Source of the DNA: an uncultured Spartobacteria bacterium
GTDB lineage: Bacteria; Verrucomicrobiota; Verrucomicrobiia; Chthoniobacterales; Chthoniobacteraceae
Assembly (NCBI GenBank): GCA_903882875.1
Contig: CAIRYQ010000068.1
Coordinates: 62,001 to 126,000 of the forward strand
Direction: 5' to 3'
Length of the DNA stretch: 64,000 nucleotides
Shown here piece by piece: positions 1 to 7,832 of this stretch. The notes below the pieces were generated by a model. That model was not told the origin of the DNA, made no database searches, and was given only the letters and a program-made list of their open reading frames with translations. Position 1 is the stretch's first letter; each line of letters opens with the position of its first letter. A program made the translations under genes and the position numbers.

Positions 1-1
1 G

Positions 2-1261
2 AGCCTCTGTTCGCATCTCGATGAGCCGGGAGCGGACTTGCTCTATTTTTCGAGCCTCGCAAAGCCGCCCGCGTATGCGAACGAACTCGTCGGCGATTTT
101 GCGATGCACGCGCGGCAGCCCGAACGTGCGCTCTCCTGCTACACGCGCGAGATCGCGCTGCGGCCTGACGATGTGATCCTTCGGAAAAAAATCCTCTCGG
201 CGCACCGTCAGCGCAACGACCTCGCAGCCATCGCGCAGCTCGCGCGCGACCCGGCTTACGCCAGCCTGCTCGATGTGCGTACGCGCCTGCTGGCCGCGAT
301 GCGCGGGCACGACTGGAAAGTCGTGTGGACCGTCCTGCTTGAAATGCAGAAGGACAGCCATTCGGACAGAATCCCGATCATCCTCACATGCATCGCGGGC
401 GGTGTGTGGCTCATCCTCACATGGCAGATGGGGCAGCCGCGCGGACTGTTTTCTTTCATCATCTGGGCGCCGCTGATCGCCATCCCGCTTGGCGCGCTCA
501 GCACACTGCCGGTGCTGTTCCTCGACGCTTACGAATCCGAAGTCTGGGGGCTGAAACACACCGGCCTGTTTTTTCAGGACTGCCTCTTTTTCCTCGCGGG
601 CGTCGGCCTGCGCGAGGAGCTGTGCAAGCTCGTGTGCTTCCTGCCGTTCGTGCCCGTGCTGCTGCTCCGCAAGAACCGGCTGGAGATGCTCCTCGTCGCG
701 GGCGCGGTCGGCCTCGGTTTTGCGATCGAGGAAAATGTGAGCTACTTCCGCACGAGCACGCCGGCGAATGCCTTCGCGCGCTTCCTCACCGCGAATTTCT
801 TCCACCTCGCGGCGACGGGACTCATCGGTCTTTCGTTGTGCGACTCGCTGCGCGACCTGCGGAAAAAATGGTGGCACTTCCCGTGCATGTTCATCGCGGT
901 CGCGACGGCGCACGGTTTTTACGACGCCTTCATCAGCACGCCGGGCAAGCTTTTCAGCACGCTCGGCTGCTCGTGCTTCATCCTGCTTTCGCTCGCGTTC
1001 TTCCGGCAGATGGCGCGGGAGCGCGGCGCGGCGACCGATCAGCTTTTTCCCGCGGCGACTCTCACCGTGGGGCTTTCCGTGCTCATCGCAGCGATCATCG
1101 CCACGGCATCCATGACACTCGGCCTCACGCTCGCGCTCGTCACCGTGCTCATCGGCGGGCTGTCGCTCACGCTCTTTGTGTGGATGTTTTTCATCCTCTT
1201 CCAGTACGGCCTCCGAGACGAGGAGGAGCCCGCACTTTCTCCCGCACCCGCACAGAACTGA
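2..1261 (+). CDS. PrsW-family intramembrane protease (5' end outside window)
   Basis: The reading frame is open from the first bases, so the true start lies upstream and this is a C-terminal part of about 420 residues. The N-terminal 100 residues look TPR-like. Several hydrophobic segments follow and carry the PrsW hallmarks: a Glu-Glu-Leu-Cys-Lys helix (nt 610-640), an Ile-Glu-Glu-Asn motif after a Gly-rich segment (nt 720-740) and a His-Gly-Phe-Tyr-Asp motif (nt 908-930). PrsW proteins are membrane metalloproteases of the CPBP/PrsW clan; the known example cleaves an anti-sigma factor. The substrate here is unknown. It ends 5 nt before the next gene, so the two are probably co-transcribed. 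Confidence 0.8.
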   Translation, partial: SLCSHLDEPGADLLYFSSLAKPPAYANELVGDFAMHARQPERALSCYTREIALRPDDVILRKKILSAHRQRNDLAAIAQLARDPAYASLLDVRTRLLAAMRGHDWKVVWTVLLEMQKDSHSDRIPIILTCIAGGVWLILTWQMGQPRGLFSFIIWAPLIAIPLGALSTLPVLFLDAYESEVWGLKHTGLFFQDCLFFLAGVGLREELCKLVCFLPFVPVLLLRKNRLEMLLVAGAVGLGFAIEENVSYFRTSTPANAFARFLTANFFHLAATGLIGLSLCDSLRDLRKKWWHFPCMFIAVATAHGFYDAFISTPGKLFSTLGCSCFILLSLAFFRQMARERGAATDQLFPAATLTVGLSVLIAAIIATASMTLGLTLALVTVLIGGLSLTLFVWMFFILFQYGLRDEEEPALSPAPAQN

Positions 1262-1266
1262 CTGCC

Positions 1267-1857
1267 ATGCTCGACACCATCCTCGCAGCCGTCGCCATTC
1301 TCGGCGGACTCGCCACGCTCCACGGAAATTACCGGCTCATCCGCGACGTCGCCCACGAGAAGCCCGTGCGGCGCTACATCAGCCTGTGCGTTGCTCCGAT
1401 CCTGATCCTCACCACGCTCATCCGCCACTACCGTCGCGCGAAAAAGGGCGCATTCATCGCGATGGCCGGCCTGTGGCTCATGGTGCCGTTCTTCGGCAAC
1501 CGGCTTTGGGAAAAGCAGACCGCCGCCATCGAATCCGCGCAGGGGCGGAACCACGACGCGGAGGAGACTCTCGCCGATGCGGACGAAGAAGACGCCTCAT
1601 CCGCACACGGAGGGCAGCGGGGCCAACCGCCACAGGATCGCAGGCTGGCGGAAAAGGAAAAGCTCGTGAACCAGATCAACGCGCGCCTTTCATGGTGGCA
1701 CCAGCAGCTCCAGGGACGCCGCGCCTCGCTCGACACGAACAACGCGCACGCCGTGCGCGAATTCAACGCGGACGCCGCCGCCTATGCGAGCTTCAACGAA
1801 ATCGCGAAGGCAAAAAATCAGGAGCTGCTCACGATGAAATCAATCGCGAAGCGATAG
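1267..1857 (+). CDS. Hypothetical membrane protein with charged, helical tail
   Basis: 196 residues, unrecognised. It starts with ATG 5 nt after the PrsW-like gene. Two hydrophobic segments lie in the first 80 residues (one at the extreme N-terminus, one around residues 60-75). A long hydrophilic region rich in Glu, Ala, Gln and Arg follows and is probably helical or coiled coil. This predicts an inner-membrane anchor with a soluble tail. Close spacing suggests it works with the PrsW-like protease, but no function can be assigned. About 170 bp of gene-free sequence follows, in which I see no structured element. Confidence 0.65.
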   Translation: MLDTILAAVAILGGLATLHGNYRLIRDVAHEKPVRRYISLCVAPILILTTLIRHYRRAKKGAFIAMAGLWLMVPFFGNRLWEKQTAAIESAQGRNHDAEETLADADEEDASSAHGGQRGQPPQDRRLAEKEKLVNQINARLSWWHQQLQGRRASLDTNNAHAVREFNADAAAYASFNEIAKAKNQELLTMKSIAKR

Positions 1858-2030
1858 GCGGACACTGCTGCAAAATTCCACGGATTGCGGGATGGTGAAC
1901 CGCGCATTTCACGAATGGGCGCGGACGAAAAATCCCATCGAAAAACAGTCCGTGTCACCATTGAAATCTGAGGTGAGCTTCTTCCTCCTCGCAGTGGTCC
2001 GAGTTCACACTGGAGATCAAATTTGTCCCG

Positions 2031-3491
2031 CTACGCCAGCAGCGCCTTCACGATTTCCCCGTGGATGTCCGTGAGCCGGAAGTCGCGGCCCTGGTAGCGG
2101 TAGGTGAGCTTCGTGTGCTCGACGCCCATGAGGTGCAGGATCGTCGCGTTGAGGTCATGCACGTGCACGGGGTCGCGGACGATGTTGTAGCTGTAGTCGT
2201 CGGTTTCGCCGTGCGTGGTGCCTCTGCGCACGCCGGCTCCGGCGAGCATGACGGTGAAGCAGCGCGGGTGGTGGTCGCGGCCGTAGTTCGTCTCGGTGAG
2301 CGTGCCCTGCGAATAGACCGTGCGGCCAAATTCGCCGCCCCAGACGATGAGCGTGTCGTCGAGAAGGCCGCGCTGCTTGAGGTCGGTGAGCAGCGCGGCA
2401 GTCGGCTGGTCGGTGTCGCGGCACTGGCCCCTGATGGCGTTCGGCAATCCGCCGTGGTGGTCCCAGCCCATGTGGAAAAGCTGCACAAAGCGCACGTCGC
2501 GCTCGGCGAGGCGGCGGGCGAGGAGACAGTTCGACGCGTAGGTGCCGGGCGTCTTCACCTCGGGGCCATACATGTCGAGGACGTGCTGGGGCTCCTTCGA
2601 GATGTCCGTGAGGTCGGGCACGCTCGCCTGCATGCGAAAGGCCATCTCGTATTGCGCGATGCGCGTCTGGATTTCCGGATCGCCGAGGGCGTCGAAATGT
2701 TTCGCGTTCAGCGCGGCGAGTTCGTCGAGCGTCTCGCGGCGCGTGTCGCGGTCCATGCCGGGCGGATTGGAAAGGAAGAGCACTGGGTCGCCCTTGTTGC
2801 GGAATTTCACGCCCTGATACCGCGACGGCAAAAAGCCCGCGCTCCACAGGCGGTCGTAGAGCGGCTGGTCGTCCTTGCGCCCGCTGCCGAACGACGTGAG
2901 CACGACGTAAGCGGGCAAATCCTTGTTCTCGCTGCCGAGCCCGTAGCCGACCCACGAGCCGATGCTCGGACGCCCCGCGAGCTGCGAGCCGGTCTGGCAG
3001 AAAGTGATCGCCGGGTCGTGGTTGATCGCCTCGGTGAAGAGCGAGCGCACAATGCACAGCTCGTCGGAGACTTTCGCGATGTGCGGCATCAGCTCGCTCA
3101 GCCACGCACCGCTTTTCCCGTGCTGCGCGAATTTGAAAATGCTCGGCGCGACGGGGAATTTCTTCTGCCCGCTCGTCATCGTCGTGAGGCGCTGCCCCTT
3201 GCGGATCGAGTCCGGCAAATCCTCTCCTCGGCGCTTCTCGAGCGCCGGCTTTGGGTCGAAGAGATCCATCTGCGACGGCGCGCCCGACTGGAAAAGGTAG
3301 ATGATGCGCTTCGCCTTCGGCGTGAAATTCGGAAACGCCGGTTTCGTCGCGGCCATCAGCGATGGCCCGAGCAGCGAGCCGAGCGCCGCGATGCCGATGC
3401 CGCCTGCGGATCGCTTCAGGAACGTACGGCGCGAAACCGCCATGCGTTGCGCGGCATCGAGGGAGAGGAATGCGTGGTCGTTGCAGTTCAT
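2031..3491 (-). CDS. DUF1501 protein, Tat-exported
   Basis: 486 residues from the chosen ATG. The frame stays open 27 codons further upstream, but those residues do not look like protein N-terminus. A twin-arginine signal (Ser-Arg-Arg-Thr-Phe-Leu-Lys then a hydrophobic stretch) lies near residues 20-45, so export is via Tat. The body is a typical DUF1501 protein, related to the sulfatase/alkaline-phosphatase superfamily, with conserved Gly-Gly-Glu-Phe-Gly-Arg-Thr and Asp-His-His-Pro motifs near the C-terminus. DUF1501 genes are abundant in Planctomycetes and Verrucomicrobia, usually beside DUF1549/DUF1553 genes. Here that partner is absent; the copy at 47191 has one. The substrate is unknown. 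Confidence 0.9.
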   Translation of the reverse strand: MNCNDHAFLSLDAAQRMAVSRRTFLKRSAGGIGIAALGSLLGPSLMAATKPAFPNFTPKAKRIIYLFQSGAPSQMDLFDPKPALEKRRGEDLPDSIRKGQRLTTMTSGQKKFPVAPSIFKFAQHGKSGAWLSELMPHIAKVSDELCIVRSLFTEAINHDPAITFCQTGSQLAGRPSIGSWVGYGLGSENKDLPAYVVLTSFGSGRKDDQPLYDRLWSAGFLPSRYQGVKFRNKGDPVLFLSNPPGMDRDTRRETLDELAALNAKHFDALGDPEIQTRIAQYEMAFRMQASVPDLTDISKEPQHVLDMYGPEVKTPGTYASNCLLARRLAERDVRFVQLFHMGWDHHGGLPNAIRGQCRDTDQPTAALLTDLKQRGLLDDTLIVWGGEFGRTVYSQGTLTETNYGRDHHPRCFTVMLAGAGVRRGTTHGETDDYSYNIVRDPVHVHDLNATILHLMGVEHTKLTYRYQGRDFRLTDIHGEIVKALLA

Positions 3492-3576
3492 CGTTCGTGG
3501 AGTGATGAGATCACCGTGCAACGCATGCGGATGTTGGGCAAAAGAAAACCAGACGGGCTTCTTGCGTTGCACGCGC

Positions 3577-4932
3577 CTACGCTGTCGGTGGTGCCGGCGG
3601 GGTTTCGGAGTACTGGGTCATGCGTGCCTCATCGAGGTCTTTGAAGCGCGCATCCATGTCCCTGAAGAGCTGGGTGTCGCGGTGCTCCCTGTCCTGCTCG
3701 AAGGTGTATTTCATGAGTCCGAGCAGGAAGTCCGTGCCGGCGAGGGTGACGAGGATGATGATGCCGAGGAGGTCGGTGGCGAAGGAGAGGATTTTCTGGA
3801 TGCCGATGGTTTTCCAGAGTTCATACGAATCCGCGAGGATGAGGGCGAGGCCGATGTCCCAGGCGAGGGCGGCGCGTTTGCGCAGGGGCCCGATCTGGGC
3901 GTTCATGGCGGCGCCGTCCATCGGTTTCAAAAGGAGGCGGATGTTCCAGAGGAGGAGCACGGGCAGGCAGAGCATGCCGGTGAAGCCGAGGAAGAGGAGC
4001 GGCCTGCCGACCTGCGCGACCACGGCGAGCGCGATGAGGAGCAGCATCGTGAAGAGCGGGAGGATCAGCGAGGCGATGATGCCGGGGAGCGTGGATTCGG
4101 GGACGAGCGTGCGGAGTGTCATGCACGCGCGGATGATTCCGGGGAAGAGGCCGAAGAAGTGCGGGAGGAGGAAAGCGACCGCGGCCAGGCCTATGCCGAG
4201 ACGGTAGCTCAGGAGCTGCTGCGTCGAGTTCAGGCCGAGGTTTCTGAGTTCCTCCGGCGAGGAGAGACCGACGACGGGTACGAGCAAGAGCAGCAGCGGC
4301 ACGAGGAAGGTGAGGAATACCGCGCGGCGGGCGTCCTTTCGCGAAGCGCGGATGTCCGTCCACCGCAGCGCGGCGCGGATGAGCAGCGCGGGCGTGATGA
4401 TTTTCAGTGCGAGGAGCCCGATCAGGATGCCGCGCAGGATCGGAAGCATGGTGCCGCCGAAAGTATTTTTGACCTCGTCCACAATGTCCACGCCCAGCCC
4501 GGCGGCGAGGCCCACGCCGCTGAACCACAGCATCGCGCGCCGCCATGCGGCGTAGTTCTGCGCGACACGGGCTTTCACCGGCGCGGCGGCTTTGTCCAGC
4601 GCGGCGCTTTCATCGGGCAGGACCGTCTCGACGGTGAAATTGCTCATCAGGATGCGGTGCGCGAAACTTTTCGCCTTGCTTGCAAACTTCACGGCAAGGT
4701 CGCGCGCAACGCTGCCCGCATTCGCCATCGGGGACGCTGCGGGCGGCGGCGGCGGTGTCGCAGAACCTCCAAAAAAATGCGGCAGCAACTGCCCGAGCGT
4801 GCTCCAGCTCTGCGCACCCACAGCACATGCGCGGGTGTTCGCATCAGCCGAACCCGCCTTGATGAGGCTTTGGATTTCTGACTCCTCCACCACCTGTGGT
4901 GCAGATTCCCCCGAACGGATGTAATATTTCAT
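3577..4932 (-). CDS. GYF_2-domain multi-pass membrane protein
   Basis: 451 residues. Residues 1-55 match the GYF_2 (DUF4339) pattern: Tyr-Tyr near the N-terminus, a short helix, and a Trp-x-x-Leu-x-x-Leu-Leu ending. This small fold is often fused to membrane proteins and may bind Pro-rich peptides. A Pro-rich linker follows (five prolines near residues 60-66). The remainder holds about eight hydrophobic segments. It has the same orientation as the downstream DUF1501 gene (85 bp apart), so co-transcription is possible. The function of the membrane part is not recognised. Confidence 0.75.
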   Translation of the reverse strand: MKYYIRSGESAPQVVEESEIQSLIKAGSADANTRACAVGAQSWSTLGQLLPHFFGGSATPPPPPAASPMANAGSVARDLAVKFASKAKSFAHRILMSNFTVETVLPDESAALDKAAAPVKARVAQNYAAWRRAMLWFSGVGLAAGLGVDIVDEVKNTFGGTMLPILRGILIGLLALKIITPALLIRAALRWTDIRASRKDARRAVFLTFLVPLLLLLVPVVGLSSPEELRNLGLNSTQQLLSYRLGIGLAAVAFLLPHFFGLFPGIIRACMTLRTLVPESTLPGIIASLILPLFTMLLLIALAVVAQVGRPLLFLGFTGMLCLPVLLLWNIRLLLKPMDGAAMNAQIGPLRKRAALAWDIGLALILADSYELWKTIGIQKILSFATDLLGIIILVTLAGTDFLLGLMKYTFEQDREHRDTQLFRDMDARFKDLDEARMTQYSETPPAPPTA

Positions 4933-5096
4933 AATTTCTCGGAATGAAGAACCGATCGCGAACGCACGCCGCGACCGATACCGGAGGGAATCATGAAATC
5001 GGTTTGAAACGCCAGCTTCGATTGCACATGCAGATCACGCTCTTCCTACGCGTCGGGTCATTTGTTCTGTATCTCGACGGCGCGACTGCACATTTC

Positions 5097-5495
5097 GAGA
5101 TCAAAGCCCGAGAGGCGACCTTCGCAAGTTTTGGTCGCGACATTCCGCCTCGGAACGCCAAACTTCACCCTGCGAGCACGGAGCTTGGAACTCGGAGTCC
5201 CGAGCTTGGAACTGCGCGCTTCGAGCCTTTTGCTCGAAGCTCCGACCTCCGAGCTGTGAGGACGGACCTCAGGACTCGGAGTTCCGAGTAAAAAGGTCGG
5301 AACTCGGAGCAAAAAGCTCGAAGCACGGAGCCCGGAGCTGCGAACTCCGAGTCCAGAACTCGAAGCTTGGAGCAAAAAGGTGCAAGCTCGGAGTTCGGAG
5401 GTCGAAGCTCCGACCTTTTTGCTCCGAGTTCCGAGCTATTTGCTGCGAATTGCGAGTCTTGGAATTGGACCGCACGGGCTGGAACTCCTTGTTTC
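5097..5495 (+). repeat. Strictly phased heptanucleotide quasi-repeat array
   Basis: From about 5097, and weakly from about 5060, to about 5495 the sequence divides into consecutive 7-mers of the form GAGCTCG/GAACTCG/GAGTTCC, roughly 57 units. The units differ by substitutions, yet I find no insertion or deletion breaking the 7-bp phase. Strong units include 5181 GAGCTTG, 5300 GAACTCG and 5384 AAGCTCG. Because 7 is not a multiple of 3, any open frame reads as a heptapeptide repeat. A perfect 20-bp inverted repeat links 5297-5316 with 5415-5434. The array lies between the GYF gene and the toxin pseudogene. 5496-5607 contains no recognisable feature. Confidence 0.8.
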
Positions 5496-5607
5496 CGAGT
5501 GGATTGCTGAAAAGACGGTTCCGACGTTGCGGATTATTGGCGCGGCCCGGAAGGACGGGACACCACCCACCCATTTCAGCTTATTTCTGGGAGAATCTGT
5601 TTCCAGC

Positions 5608-5913
5608 TCAAACCCGACGCTGCCAATACCGATCGTGCCGCGCCGCATGCAGCACTGCCGCCACGACCACCGTCCGCTCAGCCTCCATAACTTAAATGAT
5701 GCGGTAAGGGAAACGATCCGGGTATCGCCAGCGGATGTTCCTCGCCGGATGCCGTCGGCTGTTCAGCAGTGGGTTGTCGCCCAGCGCGTCACAAATCCGG
5801 AAGACTTCCTCGATGAATTCCGCGCCGAGCCCCGCGCGGCGGTCTTCATACCACGTCGCAGCCTAGGCCATGTCCCGCTCCACTTCGGGGCGGAACTCCA
5901 CCCGCCAGTTCAT
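5608..5913 (-). pseudogene. ParE/RelE-type toxin with two in-frame stop codons
   Basis: Read from the ATG at 5913, the frame gives a ParE/RelE-like toxin of 101 codons: a start resembling Val-Glu-Phe-Arg-Pro-Glu, a Trp-Tyr-Glu helix, then Arg-Phe-Pro-Tyr-Arg-Ile-Ile and a C-terminal Leu-His-Ala-Ala-Arg-His-Asp. Two nonsense codons interrupt it: TAG at 5865-5863 (codon 17) and TAA at 5694-5692 (codon 74). The frame is otherwise intact up to a TGA at 5608. The start overlaps the antitoxin stop by the four bases ATGA, the usual two-gene module layout. The toxin is therefore probably inactivated by point mutation, with the TAA perhaps from a 3-bp deletion. Confidence 0.8.
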
Positions 5914-6125
5914 TGCGGAAAGCGGGAGCGCAGGCGGGCCTTCATCTCATCCAGAGGAACGGCGGAGCCGGGATTCCGATGATGCTCGGCGAGGCGTTCC
6001 TCCACCAGCGCCACATCCTCCGCCGGCAGCCCCGGCTTATCCAGTTCGAGCGCGCGACGGATCAGCATCTGCCGCTCGGCGACAGTCAATGCGGGCAGTT
6101 CGTGCAACACTTCTGCGAAGCTCAT
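5910..6125 (-). CDS. Addiction-module antitoxin (putative addiction module component family)
   Basis: 71 residues. It resembles the short 'putative addiction module component' antitoxins paired with ParE/RelE toxins: an N-terminal helix with Leu-Thr-Val-Ala-Glu-Arg, a central Leu-Glu-Leu-Asp-Lys-Pro, then Val-Glu-Glu-Arg-Leu-Ala-Glu and a charged C-terminus (Met-Lys-Ala-Arg-Leu-Arg). It presumably neutralised the toxin encoded immediately downstream, whose start overlaps this stop. With the toxin frame broken by two stops, this copy is probably an orphan or may protect against related toxins. No cognate full-length toxin exists in the window. Confidence 0.75.
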   Translation of the reverse strand: MSFAEVLHELPALTVAERQMLIRRALELDKPGLPAEDVALVEERLAEHHRNPGSAVPLDEMKARLRSRFPQ

Positions 6126-6283
6126 GGCCGGAAGCTAGCCCGCATCCGCACCGGTGCCAGCGGGAAATGCGCGCCACAGCGGAGGCGGGTAACTTGAGAA
6201 CAATCCGCCTGTAGCGCTTCTCCGAAAACGCAGGTTGCAGTCAACGAGCCTTGCGAGACATTGCCGTCTTCTTTCTGACTCCA

Positions 6284-7723
6284 ATGAAACTAGAACAAAT
6301 TTTCTGGGACGACGTGCGCCAGCCACGGGGGCAAGTTGATGAATGGTGCCGTTTTGAACAACTCGAGGCAGGCATGCCTTGTCCTTCGTTTCGTCTTACG
6401 ATCGAAGAGTCGTGGTCAGAGGGCAAAGAAATGATTGCGAGAATCACCGCGACAACTCATTTGGACGAAGAAGGACAGCGGTTTGTCGCGAAACACCCGC
6501 TCTGGTCAAAAGACTGTAGGCCATTCCTACTCTGGCAGATTTACGAAGCGTTTTGGCAGCTTAAGTTGATGGAGGCTGACTTTGGTGCACCGAAAGTTTT
6601 CAAAGTTGGACTTCAGGATTCTAAGCGCAATTCTTTAACCGTGGTGACAATCACCGCGGAAGTGTTTTATGACGGCAAAGGCTCGCCCGCCATCCACCTC
6701 CCGAATTATGCCAACACGCATATATACGACCAGCTAGCGAAAATTTATGAGACCAATCCTGACGCGCGGCCTTCCCCAGACTGGATGGATCAAACCAAGG
6801 AACGAATACTGCGAGAGCACGCAAAGGCAGAATTGAAAATTACGAGAGAGAGGGAGTTGCGACTCCGGGCTCGGCCTGTGAATAACGACCCCGTTACCCT
6901 ATTTATCGACGAAACAGGCGATCTGGGTTTCAAATCAGGAGAACACTTTTACATTAATTGCGGCGTCCTCGTAAAAGATTCTCGATTGGATGCTACGCGC
7001 GATGCCATTCGCAATGTGATCGCTTCAAATTGGCGCGGCTCAGTCCCTCAAGAACTGCATTTTAGCAGCATGCCTGCTTCCAAATTCGTTGCGGTGAGTG
7101 ATGCTCTTGCCGAGATTTTCCTTCGCGAAGTTGATGATGCCATCTGCTTGTCTGCGATAAATTTGGATTTTTGCCGCTACTTGTTGCGATGTGAAGCTGA
7201 GTTTAATCGTACGCAAGAGCGTCCAATCCAAACGAACATCGCTGAACTACTCGCTGACGAAAACTCCCACCCAGGACGGAAGCTCTTGATTTTGACCACT
7301 GAGGAGTTAATCGCGCATATCGGAGTCGATTGCCTTGTTGCCGGATCAAATCTCTCTGTAGTCCATGACCGGAAGCACCGCAATTGGATGAATCAAGCTC
7401 TTGAGAAGGGTTTTGAAAGGAGCAAGAGCGCAATTCAGTTAACTTCCTCGCAAATCTATGATCACAAGTTGTGTCCTTCGATGCAGTTTAACCGAGTGCC
7501 TTCGGAAACAGAGCCGTGTCTTTGGCTGAGCGATTGGGTCGCATGGGAGTTTGGAGCGTGGATGCGCGGCGCGAAGCTGAGCGCCGCATTTGAGAAGGCA
7601 AAAAGGAAGATCCGTTTTCTCGGATTCGGGGAGCGCGGAAAAAAAGTGCAATTTGATGGACCCGGAGGTCGCGAGTTAGCGTCTTATCCAGATCGGCCGC
7701 GCGAAATCGCGACCATTCTCTGA
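6284..7723 (+). CDS. DUF3800-domain protein, possible defence gene
   Basis: 479 residues from the ATG; a TTG 33 nt upstream is an alternative. From about residue 205 the sequence shows the DUF3800 signature Phe-Ile-Asp-Glu-Thr-Gly-Asp, an acidic cluster typical of this predicted RNase H-fold family. The N-terminal 200 residues are unrecognised. DUF3800 genes recur near mobile and anti-phage loci, but a biochemical role is not settled. Base composition is visibly more AT-rich than the neighbours, and the gene sits beside a broken toxin-antitoxin module. Both points suggest horizontal acquisition. A defence role is inference only. Confidence 0.7.
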   Translation: MKLEQIFWDDVRQPRGQVDEWCRFEQLEAGMPCPSFRLTIEESWSEGKEMIARITATTHLDEEGQRFVAKHPLWSKDCRPFLLWQIYEAFWQLKLMEADFGAPKVFKVGLQDSKRNSLTVVTITAEVFYDGKGSPAIHLPNYANTHIYDQLAKIYETNPDARPSPDWMDQTKERILREHAKAELKITRERELRLRARPVNNDPVTLFIDETGDLGFKSGEHFYINCGVLVKDSRLDATRDAIRNVIASNWRGSVPQELHFSSMPASKFVAVSDALAEIFLREVDDAICLSAINLDFCRYLLRCEAEFNRTQERPIQTNIAELLADENSHPGRKLLILTTEELIAHIGVDCLVAGSNLSVVHDRKHRNWMNQALEKGFERSKSAIQLTSSQIYDHKLCPSMQFNRVPSETEPCLWLSDWVAWEFGAWMRGAKLSAAFEKAKRKIRFLGFGERGKKVQFDGPGGRELASYPDRPREIATIL

Positions 7724-7832
7724 ACGCCGCAATTATTCCGTCTAAAGACTTTTTCTGACGCCGGCGACAAGAACGGGCCGCAGAAACGCCCCCCTTGCGC
7801 AAATGCGCCGCATCCATAGAGTCCGCGCCCCC

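Noticed and set aside
5097-5495. Protein-coding gene with heptapeptide repeats
   Set aside because: Open frames exist on both strands only because 7-bp units create heptapeptide patterns in every frame; none has a credible start, ribosome-binding site or domain.
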